Notes: generated by a model from the sequence alone, not told the origin. Shown: positions 25,614-33,609, counted from the first letter of the stretch. The stretch is 33,828 bases of DNA from Flavobacterium frigoris (GCF_900111075.1 NZ_FOFZ01000022.1:1-33828); one strand, 5' to 3'. Made by a program: numbers and translations.

Positions 25614-27368
25614 ATGCAAATAATTGTAAAAAAGATTTGGCATCGTGATGCAGATCGCATCGGACTTTTTTTTAAGTACGATAGCGCTACAATTTCTCAA
25701 TTAAAAAAATTGGGAAGTATATATAGTCAGTCGCTCCGCTGTTGGTATTTTGATTACACTGCTGTAAATTATAAGCTGATAAGCAAATCCTTTGAAGATT
25801 TGGTTATAGACAACCCGAAAAATAATGAAACGCAACTGCTGGCCGGCCTTACCATAAGCCGTGACCTTCCAGCCATAGCCAAAAGCGAACTTCAGTTAGA
25901 CGCAGCAACAGTGCTGAATAACCCTGAACATATAACGAAAACTAATTCGTTAGCACCTAATTTGCGTTTAGAGTTATTGCCTAATTTAGGCAAATATTGG
26001 GTTTTCAAGATGCAGTATTTCCAGCATATTAGCAGACAATTACTAGCCACAAAAGGAGTCTATTGGAATGCCAATTATAAAGTTTACATGGCTTTAAGAC
26101 ATGCAAATGTGCAAACGCTGGTAGAAAAAATACTTGACTCCCCTGCGTTTTTTCCTGAAAATGATTATTATAAAAACGAAACTGTCTTTCAGGGCGAATC
26201 CATTGTAATTAGACCACATCAAGAGGAACCTAAATGGATGGAAGTGTATATGCCACCCTTTCTTGTATTGCGCGAAAAGATAAAACGCTTCTCTATGGCT
26301 CGTTTTAGCACCATCAAAGATTGTTATTTACTTCCTGCGGCACCAAGCGTATATGAGGCGATGGTCATGCAGTTTGAACCCCATCAAGTCCTTGTAAGCA
26401 GCCAGCTTCCAAAGGGGTATTTGATGAAACAAAACATACCTAACAGGAAACAGCTCGATTTAAGCAAAACCAAAGCACAATTATTCAACCAAGTTCCAGA
26501 TGCGGCACATGAGTACATTTCGTTACTAGTAGACACTATTTTGGCCTACAATTATAGCAGTTCCACGATGCGAACCTATACGAGTTCCTTTCTAAAATTC
26601 TTGCGTGATCACCAGTTTAAAGACCCGCATACGATTACCCAAAAAGAAATTACAAAATACTTAGCCTCTCTTATGGAGCGCGGTTTATCGGCAGCTTCGG
26701 GACATAGTATGGTCAATGCGCTATTATTTTACTACCAGCAAATAGAACATCAAAAAGGTTTTGAACTCAATATTCCCCGTCCAAAGAAGGAAAAGAAATT
26801 ACCCTCAGTATTAACAATGGAAGAATGTTTGCAAATATTTAGAGCGGTAGACAACCCAAAACATAAATTATTATTGTTAATAGGCTATGGAGCAGGCTTG
26901 CGTGTAAGTGAGATCGTGACGCTAGAGTGGCGCGACATCTTATTCTCAGAGCATAAAATTCATATTAAAGATGCCAAAGGCAAGAAAGACCGTATGGTCA
27001 TGTTACCCTACTCTATTGTGAGTTCACTGGATTATTACAGGAAATTATACCAACCCAGTAAATATGTTTTTGAAGGGCAGTATGCAGGTGAGCCTTACAG
27101 CACAGGCAGCGCACAGCAAGTGATGCGAGCAGCACTAAAAAAATCTGGTTTATCAAAGAAAGCTACCGTGCACACACTGCGACATAGCTTCGCCACCCAT
27201 TTATTAGAGAGCGGAACAGACATTAGATACATTCAAAAGTTTTTAGGTCACGCCAGTATCAAAACCACCACGATATACACTCATGTTTCAAAAATGGCTA
27301 CCGATAAAATAGCAAGTCCACTGGATCGCTTAGTAGATGAAAATAATAAGAAAAAACTTAGTGACTAG
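25614..27368 (+). CDS. Tyrosine recombinase, candidate integrase of the cassette array
   Basis: 584 residues from the ATG at 25614 (MQIIVKKIW); a TTG six codons earlier is possible. The C-terminal half is a complete tyrosine recombinase: core-binding domain (about 295-385), then R430 in GAGLRVSE, Lys in DAKGKKDR (K455 or K457), H520 and R523 in HTLRHSFATHLLESG, H546 in FLGHASIKTT and Y555 in IYTHV. The ending KIASPLDRL resembles both Xer and integron integrases. Only about 55 residues separate DAKGKKDR from HTLRH, as in XerD and unlike IntI1, so the IntI-specific insertion appears absent. The first ~280 residues are extra and look like three 55-residue repeats (about 9-63, 122-176, 202-256). 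The attC-like array begins 44 bp after its stop. Confidence 0.9.
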   Translation: MQIIVKKIWHRDADRIGLFFKYDSATISQLKKLGSIYSQSLRCWYFDYTAVNYKLISKSFEDLVIDNPKNNETQLLAGLTISRDLPAIAKSELQLDAATVLNNPEHITKTNSLAPNLRLELLPNLGKYWVFKMQYFQHISRQLLATKGVYWNANYKVYMALRHANVQTLVEKILDSPAFFPENDYYKNETVFQGESIVIRPHQEEPKWMEVYMPPFLVLREKIKRFSMARFSTIKDCYLLPAAPSVYEAMVMQFEPHQVLVSSQLPKGYLMKQNIPNRKQLDLSKTKAQLFNQVPDAAHEYISLLVDTILAYNYSSSTMRTYTSSFLKFLRDHQFKDPHTITQKEITKYLASLMERGLSAASGHSMVNALLFYYQQIEHQKGFELNIPRPKKEKKLPSVLTMEECLQIFRAVDNPKHKLLLLIGYGAGLRVSEIVTLEWRDILFSEHKIHIKDAKGKKDRMVMLPYSIVSSLDYYRKLYQPSKYVFEGQYAGEPYSTGSAQQVMRAALKKSGLSKKATVHTLRHSFATHLLESGTDIRYIQKFLGHASIKTTTIYTHVSKMATDKIASPLDRLVDENNKKKLSD

Positions 27369-27387
27369 AGCAAAAGATCCAAAAAGA

Positions 27388-27419
27388 TGTATATATTTGA
27401 TGTTATATACAAGTTACCA
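27388..27419 (+). other. Candidate attI site
   Basis: TGTATATA (27388-27395), an 8-base gap and TATATACA (27404-27411) form a perfect inverted repeat. One base later comes GTTACCA (27413-27419), which is the left boundary of the first cassette because its continuation is complementary to the left end of attC1. Arms plus a short centre look like a Xer or IntI binding site. The role is inferred from position. Confidence 0.5.
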
Positions 27420-27428
27420 GAAACCGAG

Positions 27429-28010
27429 CTACAAGCGAACGTCACACTTTACGTTATTAAGTCCTGATTCTGTTTTAAAATCATTTTCCCACTCTTGTTT
27501 TAAAAACCATTCTTCTGTTTTTTTAAGAAAAGATTCCATTTTATTTTTAGATGGTAAATGTCCCGCTTCGATATTATTTAGTAATCGATTATTATTGTTA
27601 AAATCAAAGTTTTCGCTTCCAATAAACATTTTTTTAAATCGCTCTTTACTTTCCTGGCTTTCTTCTCTTGCATAATGTTTTTTAGTTCGCATAAAATAAT
27701 ACGCTTCCATTACTGTAGGACTTCTATTTGCTCCAGCGTGACAATGAAGTATTACATTTGCTTTTTCTCGTTCGGCAATCCAAAGTATCTGCAATGCTCC
27801 AAAAATTGAATTTAAGCCAATATCTCCACTAACTTCGTCCATGGGAAACCAAAAATATTTTATTCCGTTTTCCATACATATTTTTTGGCAAGATGAAATA
27901 TATTCACAAGAAACATTTATAACATATTTTGCTCCTGATTTTTTAATCTCTTCTGGCATTGGGTATCTCGATACTTTTAGTTTTTTATCAAACCATTCTT
28001 GAAATTTCAT
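27429..28010 (-). CDS. Cassette 1: CX5R protein phosphatase, dual-specificity type
   Basis: 193 residues from MKFQEWFDKKLK at 28010. A longer frame to 28103 would run into the attC1 palindrome and is rejected. The signature HCHAGANRSPTVMEAY gives nucleophile C90 and R96; FPMDEVSGD (D58) may hold the general acid. The fold is dual-specificity phosphatase-like and there is no signal or membrane helix, so it is cytoplasmic. It lies antisense to the array direction; its stop is 15 bp from the left cassette boundary and its start 36 bp from the left end of attC1. The substrate is unknown; phosphoprotein and RNA 5' phosphate are both possible for this fold. Confidence 0.8.
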   Translation of the reverse strand: MKFQEWFDKKLKVSRYPMPEEIKKSGAKYVINVSCEYISSCQKICMENGIKYFWFPMDEVSGDIGLNSIFGALQILWIAEREKANVILHCHAGANRSPTVMEAYYFMRTKKHYAREESQESKERFKKMFIGSENFDFNNNNRLLNNIEAGHLPSKNKMESFLKKTEEWFLKQEWENDFKTESGLNNVKCDVRL

Positions 28011-28045
28011 ATAAAATGTTTTTAAAATTAGTAATATGTGGTATT

Positions 28046-28170
28046 CTGGTAACACGTGTTTTGCGTAATGCAAGGATTTTTTGGAATTATAGGTTCGCAT
28101 CATATTTAGTGCAAAACCAAATATTTACGATTCCGTAGCCTTACACTACGCAAAGCACCAAACGTTAGCC
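28046..28170 (+). repeat. attC1 (family A), end of cassette 1
   Basis: Left end TTCTGGTAAC (28044-28053) is the exact reverse complement of GTTACCAGAA at 27413. Inner arms GTGTTTTGCGTAATGCAAGG and CCTTACACTACGCAAAGCAC pair with a few mismatches; the right end is GTTAGCC (28164-28170). It is about 90% identical to attC3. Confidence 0.85.
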
Positions 28171-28237
28171 CTCAGTTTACCGTGGAAACCGAAACCGAGG
28201 GCGGAAAATTTAATATAAACCTTAAAAATAAATAATA

Positions 28238-28432
28238 ATGAAAAAAGTATTAGTAGTTAACATTACCAGCACCGCATCTTCTGCAAAACTTAGTAGTGGT
28301 AAATACACTTCTGAATTTGAATTAGTTGAACTAAATCAACATTTAGCCGATGGTTGGAAAATTCATAAATCAGAAATTGTAAGTAACCAAATAACAAGTA
28401 CATTCAGTATTATTTATCAATTGGTTAAATAG
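28238..28432 (+). CDS. Cassette 2: small hypothetical protein with GW motif
   Basis: 64 residues: MKKVLVVNITSTAS, then FELVELNQHLADGWKIHKSEIVS and TSTFSIIYQLVK. The pattern of strand, helix ending in DGWKI, then strand resembles the DUF4177 type of small domain; this is a weak resemblance by eye. No signal or membrane helix. It runs in the array direction. The 224 bp between its stop and attC2 contain no gene. Possible roles cannot be judged. Confidence 0.6.
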   Translation: MKKVLVVNITSTASSAKLSSGKYTSEFELVELNQHLADGWKIHKSEIVSNQITSTFSIIYQLVK

Positions 28433-28656
28433 TTAAATTATATCTACCATTTCTTTGGTTGACTTAAAAATTGGAAGCCAAAGAAATCGGTAAATAGTTA
28501 CTGACTTGAAAAGATTGTTAGTTCCACAATCATTTTGAAATTTTGTGTGTTTTGAAAACATAATTTTGTGTTTTATTTTTGCTTTTCTCTTTATATCGGC
28601 GGAAAAACGAAACCGAAAATTGAAACCTGAAAATTGGAATAAACAAAAAAACCGAA

Positions 28657-28782
28657 GGGCTAACCGCTGTTTTGAGCTAGATGGAGTTTAGTGGAATTGC
28701 CGTTCCGCAATCATATTTTCGTTAAGCCGAAAATTGAGCGGTTACGATTTTCCATCCATCTCAAAGCAGCATAACGTTACCA
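28657..28782 (+). repeat. attC2 (family B), end of cassette 2
   Basis: Left end AGGGCTAAC (28656-28664) is complementary to the cassette 2 start GTTAGCCCT. Inner arms GCTGTTTTGAG..AGATGGA and TCCATCCATCTCAAAGCAGC pair with unpaired extra bases; the right end is GTTACCA (28776-28782). The centre contains GTTTAGTGGAATTGCCG, shared with attC4. Confidence 0.85.
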
Positions 28783-28788
28783 CCAATA

Positions 28789-29409
28789 CTACACGACATC
28801 GTAATCGAGAAGTATTTTAGCAACTTGTTTTTTAACCATTTGATGATTATCATTTACTTGAAATGATTTTGGCTCTTTATAAAGCCCTTCAGTAATAAAT
28901 GGAACTCCCAAAACTTTACTACTATCAACTTTAAACCCTAATTCTTCAACTATCCAAATCGAACCCTTTGAGCAAGAAACTGTATGTATTTCTTTTTCGT
29001 CCATTTCTAAAGTTGCGCCAATTGGTAAAATATAATCTTTGATAATTACATTCGTTTCTTTCAAGTAACTCAAACCTTTCCCTCCATTTAATGGACTTTT
29101 ATAATTAAATTCAGAAAGTGAAACTGTGTGAGCATCTTTTATTTCAGAACGAAAGGCAACAACGTGTTTTATTTGTCCTTTAATTGTTGTCAATCTTATC
29201 GGATAACGGTGAGAATGTAATTGCACTTCGTAAGGTTTTATTTTTTCATCAGCAATAAAAACTCTCGTTAAATTTCCAAATTCAGTTCCGTCAATTACTA
29301 AAGAAAATAATCCTTTATGATGAACATCATTCATTGATAATTTTAAACTTTCTTGATTTGGATTTTTAAGTAAATCGAAAATCTTTTTTAAAAAATCTTG
29401 TTTTTTCAT
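28789..29409 (-). CDS. Cassette 3: cupin-like hypothetical protein
   Basis: 206 residues. Strand-rich middle with VQLHSHRYPIRLTTIKG, then YILPIGATLEMDEKEIHTVSCSKGSIWIVEELG, resembles the two conserved motifs of a cupin barrel, with His residues in LHSHR and EIHTV as possible metal ligands. The N-terminus (KKIFDLLKNPNQESLKLSMND) is helical. No signal peptide. The gene fills the cassette: the stop lies 12 bp from the left boundary and the start 33 bp from attC3. It is antisense to the array. Cupin assignment is by pattern only; the ligand or reaction is unknown. Confidence 0.65.
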   Translation of the reverse strand: MKKQDFLKKIFDLLKNPNQESLKLSMNDVHHKGLFSLVIDGTEFGNLTRVFIADEKIKPYEVQLHSHRYPIRLTTIKGQIKHVVAFRSEIKDAHTVSLSEFNYKSPLNGGKGLSYLKETNVIIKDYILPIGATLEMDEKEIHTVSCSKGSIWIVEELGFKVDSSKVLGVPFITEGLYKEPKSFQVNDNHQMVKKQVAKILLDYDVV

Positions 29410-29441
29410 TTTATAAGTTATAAATATTAGTAATAAGTACT

Positions 29442-29567
29442 GGTGGTAACACGTGTTTTGCGTAATGCAAGGATTTATTGGAATTATAGGTTCGCATCAT
29501 ATTTAGTGCTAAACCGAAAGTTTACGTTTCCGTAGCCTTGCACTACGCAAAGCACCTTACGTTAGCG
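29442..29567 (+). repeat. attC3 (family A), end of cassette 3
   Basis: Left end TACTGGTGGTAAC (29438-29450) is complementary to the cassette 3 start GTTACCACCAATA with one mismatch. The inner part is nearly identical to attC1 (GTGTTTTGCGTAATGCAAGG, ATTATAGGTTCGCATC); the right end is GTTAGCG (29561-29567). Confidence 0.86.
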
Positions 29568-29610
29568 GTCACCCTATCGGATGTTCGTGCATCTAACGAA
29601 ATTTTAAAAT

Positions 29611-30669
29611 ATGAGAAAAATTACACTATTGTTTATGTTGTTTTACGTAAGTGTGAACATTGCACAAACAAAAGTTTATATGACTAATGAAGGAAATGGC
29701 GTTTACACTATTCCCTGTAAAGTTAATGGAATTCCGTTAAAATTCATTTTTGACACTGGAGCAAGCGATGTTGTAATTTCATTATCAGAAGCACGCTTTA
29801 TGCTGAAAAATGGATATTTGAATTCAGACGACATAGTAGGAACTTCATATTCACAAATAGCAAATGGACAGATTACTGAAAATACAAAAATAATACTTCG
29901 TGAAATTGAAATACAAGGACTTAAACTTTATGATGTAACAGCATCTGTAATACACGAATTGAGTGCGCCGTTATTGCTCGGTCAATCGGCAATTCAAAAA
30001 TTAGGAAAAATACAACTCAATGGAAACGAGTTAACAATATACAATGGAGCAGTAACAAATTCTGATTGCTCTTTCGAAAGCATTATCCCTTTTAAGATTG
30101 GTATGAGTGATTTTGATATATCATTTATTGTCCTGAAAAACAAAGATTTTAAAATATCAGAAGATTCTTTTCTAGCGAAACAAAGAAATCGTAAAGAATA
30201 TATAGACTATCTAAAAAAAGATGTAGCAAAAGGTTATTTGGTAGTGACGAAAAAATTTCAAAATTGTATAAACGCTGATATAACATATCGGTTGAGTTTA
30301 GTCAACGATTATTTATATAGAATTGATTTTGATTTTAGTGTAGGTACATCAACATCTGAAAACATAGAAAAAATGCTTGAAAATTATGAGTTTTTAAAAA
30401 CAATAATTCCTGCAGAGTATGAATACATTTCCGAATATACTTCTACAAATCCTGATACAGGCTTAAAAATTGGAGAAGGTATTAGCTTTTACACAGCGGA
30501 AGGCCGTGAACAAAGAAAAAACAGCAAATATTTTAAGCCAAATGAATTCGATTTAGGTTATACCTTAAAACCTATTAAAGATTTTTCTGAAAAAACTATC
30601 ATATATAACAATGCTGTTTTAAGAATTATAGATTTACGAAAAACCGTTTTAACTAATAAAGGCTTCTAG
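29611..30669 (+). CDS. Cassette 4: secreted retropepsin-like aspartic protease
   Basis: 352 residues with a signal peptide (about 1-19, MRKITLLFMLFYVSVNIAQ). The aspartic protease motif is FIFDTGASDVVIS (D48), followed by the hydrophobic strand pattern ending LLLGQSAIQKLGKIQLNGNELTIY (about 130-150, split here). This is the single-domain clan AA type that works as a dimer. The remaining ~190 residues are a separate unrecognised domain. The next gene starts at the base after its stop codon, so translation is coupled. It acts outside the cytoplasm; the target is unknown. Such enzymes are uncommon in cassettes as far as I know. Confidence 0.8.
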   Translation: MRKITLLFMLFYVSVNIAQTKVYMTNEGNGVYTIPCKVNGIPLKFIFDTGASDVVISLSEARFMLKNGYLNSDDIVGTSYSQIANGQITENTKIILREIEIQGLKLYDVTASVIHELSAPLLLGQSAIQKLGKIQLNGNELTIYNGAVTNSDCSFESIIPFKIGMSDFDISFIVLKNKDFKISEDSFLAKQRNRKEYIDYLKKDVAKGYLVVTKKFQNCINADITYRLSLVNDYLYRIDFDFSVGTSTSENIEKMLENYEFLKTIIPAEYEYISEYTSTNPDTGLKIGEGISFYTAEGREQRKNSKYFKPNEFDLGYTLKPIKDFSEKTIIYNNAVLRIIDLRKTVLTNKGF

Positions 30670-31236
30670 ATGTGTACAACTGAATATGTAAAATACTCTC
30701 AAAAAGTTCTTAATATTATAATTCCAATATTTTGTGGTGTAATTGGCTGGATTGCAAATGTTATATGGGAAAAATCAAAATATAAAAGAGAACAAAAAAC
30801 ATATTATTGGAAAGAAAAAATTAACGCTGGCAAAAAAGCAACTGAATTTTATTTGGAATATATCAACTTACTTAATTTAATTAGATTGCAATTCAAATTG
30901 TATAAAGACAACGTCATCGAAGGAGAAAATCTATTAATTAACATTCAACAAGAAAACGTTGAGTTTTATTCGCAAAAATTAAAGCATTTTCCACATTACG
31001 AGTATCATCATATAAATTTATTTTATGAACTGATTGAAGACAATAATTTTAAAATTGTAAACGATAACTCTGAAATTCTTCAAAAAATAAATAAAATAAA
31101 CCAATCGCAAATCATAAAAAATAATGAAATAAGTGAATTGTTTGGTAAAATGGAAGATAATTACGAAAAACTGTATAATAATGTACTATTACATTTAAAA
31201 AAAATACAAAAGGATTTAGAAAATGAAGTTAAATAG
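30670..31236 (+). CDS. Cassette 4: membrane-anchored hypothetical protein
   Basis: 188 residues. One N-terminal membrane helix (about 16-33, IIIPIFCGVIGWIANVIW), then a charged helical region, including IQQENVEFYSQKLKHFPHYE, and coiled-coil-like ends (KMEDNYEKLYNNVLLHLKK). Start ATG immediately follows the TAG of the protease gene, implying a functional pair in one cassette. No family recognised. It could be an anchor, target or inhibitor of the protease; that is speculation. Confidence 0.65.
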   Translation: MCTTEYVKYSQKVLNIIIPIFCGVIGWIANVIWEKSKYKREQKTYYWKEKINAGKKATEFYLEYINLLNLIRLQFKLYKDNVIEGENLLINIQQENVEFYSQKLKHFPHYEYHHINLFYELIEDNNFKIVNDNSEILQKINKINQSQIIKNNEISELFGKMEDNYEKLYNNVLLHLKKIQKDLENEVK

Positions 31237-31273
31237 TGGAGTAATTATTAAATTTAATAAAAATAAGGGCGAA

Positions 31274-31398
31274 CCGCTAACAGCCATTTTGAGCTAGCTG
31301 GAGTTTAGTGGAATTGCCGTTTCGCATCAAGTTTTCGTTTAGCCAAAAATTGAGTGGTTGCGAATTTCCAGCCATCTCAAAGTGGCCAACCGTTGGCA
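31274..31398 (+). repeat. attC4 (family B), end of cassette 4
   Basis: Left end CCGCTAAC (31274-31281) is complementary to the cassette 4 start GTTAGCGG. Inner arms GCCATTTTGAGCTAGCTGGA and TCCAGCCATCTCAAAGTGGC pair; the right end is GTTGGCA (31392-31398). It shares GGAGTTTAGTGGAATTGCCG with attC2. Confidence 0.86.
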
Positions 31399-31451
31399 GT
31401 AATTTTACCGCAGAAACCTAAAAATTGAACTTAATTAAAATACAATAGAAA

Positions 31452-32774
31452 ATGAAATTTATTACAATTGATTTTGAAACTGCAAACAGTAGTAGAACAA
31501 GTGCTTGTTCACTCGGGATTACATTTGTAGAAAATAAAAAAGTTGTTGAAACAAAACATTTTTACATTAAACCGACACCAAATTATTACAACTTCATAAA
31601 TGTTGGAATTCACGGAATAACTAAAAATGATACTGACGACAAAAAAGACTTTAATGAATTATGGAAAGAAATAAAACCATATTTTGAAAATAATAAAGTT
31701 GTCGCACATAATGCGTCATTTGATTTAAGTGTTTTGAGAGCAATTTTAGAACATTATCAAATTGAATTTCCAAAATTAGAATATTACTGTACAATGTTGT
31801 TTTCAAAAAACACTTTAAAAGGTTTAATGAATTATCAATTAAGTACAATTTCTGAATATTTCAACATTAATTTATTACATCATAATGCGGAAAGTGACGC
31901 AAATGCTTGTGCAGAAATTTTTCTTAAACTAATTGAAAGAGATAATATTGATAGTTTCGAAAAATTATGCTTGCAGCATAATTTTATGAAAGGCGAATTA
32001 TTAGAAAATTTTCGATACAAACCTTTTAAAGTAAAAAATAGTCAGTATAATTTTAACAGAATAGATGTCGATAGCATTGTTTGTGATAATGAAAACATTG
32101 ACGAAGAACATCCTTTTTATCAAAAAAGAGTTGTTTTTACAGGCGAATTAGAAGCAATGACAAGATTAGATGCAATGCAACGAGTTGCAAATGTTGGCGG
32201 TTTAATAAAACCTCCATCTTTTAGTTCAAAAACAAATTTTTTAATTGTTGGTAATCAAGATTATGCAAGATTTGGCGAAGGTCATAAATCTACAAAAATG
32301 TTGAAAGCCGAAGAATTTATTGAAAAAGGTTATGATATAGAAATCATAAACGAAAGTCAATTTATTACGTTAGTTCAAAATGAAAATTCAAATTTTGAAA
32401 TAACAATTGATTTAATATCTAAAAACTCAAAAGTACTACTTGAAAGAAAAGTCATTAATGAATTTGCTTCTAAAGACGTTTATTTTTCGGATAATTTTGA
32501 AATTCAAATTAATCAAGCGTTTCAATTAATAGGAAATTTAAGTGGTTATGGACATAATTATGATTTCACAACAGAAACAAATTACTTTATAATTAGTAAT
32601 AAAGAAATTGAAGATTTAAAAAACAATATTAAATCAACAAAAATAAACGAAATTGAACAACATATGTATTTAAGAGTGAATGCAAAAGACAACGAGAAAA
32701 ACAATTCAAATTTAATCGTAATAAGTGAACAATGTTTGTATGATTATTACGAAATAACTAATCGAAAAAGATAA
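31452..32774 (+). CDS. Cassette 5: DnaQ-like 3'-5' exonuclease fused to BRCT domain
   Basis: 440 residues. Residues 1-165 form a DEDDh exonuclease: D7 and E9 in FITIDFET, D91 in HNASFDLSVL, and H144/D149 in HHNAESDANAC, all present. Residues about 220-310 are a BRCT domain (VVFTGELEAMTRLDAMQRV, ..KTNFLIVG.., KMLKAEEFIEKG). About 130 further residues are unrecognised. The exonuclease could trim DNA or RNA 3' ends and the BRCT could bind phosphopeptide or DNA ends. DnaQ-BRCT fusions exist as stand-alone repair-like proteins. Here the gene is a single-gene cassette in array orientation. A role in DNA repair or in cassette DNA processing is possible but not shown. Confidence 0.85.
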   Translation: MKFITIDFETANSSRTSACSLGITFVENKKVVETKHFYIKPTPNYYNFINVGIHGITKNDTDDKKDFNELWKEIKPYFENNKVVAHNASFDLSVLRAILEHYQIEFPKLEYYCTMLFSKNTLKGLMNYQLSTISEYFNINLLHHNAESDANACAEIFLKLIERDNIDSFEKLCLQHNFMKGELLENFRYKPFKVKNSQYNFNRIDVDSIVCDNENIDEEHPFYQKRVVFTGELEAMTRLDAMQRVANVGGLIKPPSFSSKTNFLIVGNQDYARFGEGHKSTKMLKAEEFIEKGYDIEIINESQFITLVQNENSNFEITIDLISKNSKVLLERKVINEFASKDVYFSDNFEIQINQAFQLIGNLSGYGHNYDFTTETNYFIISNKEIEDLKNNIKSTKINEIEQHMYLRVNAKDNEKNNSNLIVISEQCLYDYYEITNRKR

Positions 32775-32783
32775 AAAAAACTA

Positions 32784-32915
32784 CTGCCAACACACGTTTT
32801 GCGCTATTGCGAATTTTGTGCAAGCCAGAAGTTATTCTTTCGCAAGAAATATATCTTTAACAGAAAATAAGTAGTTCCGAAGCTCGCAACAGCGCAAAGC
32901 GCGGGAACGTTATGT
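32784..32915 (+). repeat. attC5 (family A, divergent), end of cassette 5
   Basis: Left end TACTGCCAAC (32782-32791) is complementary to the cassette 5 start GTTGGCAGTA. Inner arms CGTTTTGCGCTATTGCGA and CGCAACAGCGCAAAGCG pair; the right end is GTTATGT (32909-32915). At about 132 bp it is the longest of the six. Confidence 0.82.
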
Positions 32916-32946
32916 GTAACCTTAAAAAACCAAAATTGACAATAAA

Positions 32947-33609
32947 ATGGTATCATCTGGAGACAAAGAATATATAGAATCAAAAGCAATAAAAAAAGGA
33001 CTCAAAACAATGAATTCTCCTTTTTCTGACCTTGCAAATTGGATTGAAATTAGATTTGGAGTTAAACCTTTGAATATTGTTTATGATATTCTTGAACATA
33101 ATAAACGACCTCGACTTCAAGTAATTTTTGAAAAATATAATGACATAGTTTCATTCAAAGCAGAAAATGGATTATTTCCAAATTCGGAAAGGCAATCCAT
33201 TGTAGAAAATGCTTTCAGAAATTTAATTCGGAATGATAAGAAGTATTTTACTGACAACTTGTACGTAATATTCAACTCTTTTGAACCAATTGCGAAAGAA
33301 GAAGCAAATAGTAAAATAAATAATCTAAAACTTGACAAATTAAAAGAGGATTTAAAATCCGAAGAAATTTGGGAAATCCGAAAAAATTTTAATTCTGGTA
33401 TTTTCTTTTTCTATACCGACGAAGCCCTAAATAAGAATAATAACATTGAAACTAAACAAAAATTTAAAAACGAATATTTTCAACTAATAAAAGAATGTGA
33501 CGAATTTGGATATTTAGACGAAGTAAACTTTTCAATTAAACTTGACAGTAAAGAAAATTTCGATAACAACTATCAAAGTAATTGGTTTTACTACCACAAA
33601 GACAATTAA
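32947..33609 (+). CDS. Cassette 6: hypothetical protein
   Basis: 220 residues in array orientation, soluble, rich in Asn, Lys, Glu and aromatic residues. Mostly helical, with SPFSDLANWIEIRFGVKPLNIVYDIL near the N-terminus (two stretches) and a C-terminus ending NWFYYHKDN. No signal, membrane helix, metal cluster or nucleotide motif is seen and I recognise no family. The gene fills the cassette: 31 bp from attC5 and 7 bp from the left end of attC6. Confidence 0.65.
   Translation: MVSSGDKEYIESKAIKKGLKTMNSPFSDLANWIEIRFGVKPLNIVYDILEHNKRPRLQVIFEKYNDIVSFKAENGLFPNSERQSIVENAFRNLIRNDKKYFTDNLYVIFNSFEPIAKEEANSKINNLKLDKLKEDLKSEEIWEIRKNFNSGIFFFYTDEALNKNNNIETKQKFKNEYFQLIKECDEFGYLDEVNFSIKLDSKENFDNNYQSNWFYYHKDN

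Noticed and set aside
27337..27675. Plus-strand frame spanning the integrase end and cassette 1
   Set aside because: It crosses the cassette boundary, is antisense to the phosphatase gene and has no family character.
27429..28010. Cassette 1 phosphatase as a copy of the chromosomal phosphatase at 18998-19579
   Set aside because: Beyond the CX5R loop the two show little similarity, and only the chromosomal one has a membrane helix.
28011..28103. N-terminal extension of the cassette 1 phosphatase
   Set aside because: The extra codons lie within the attC1 palindrome, and the conserved domain starts at the Met at 28010.
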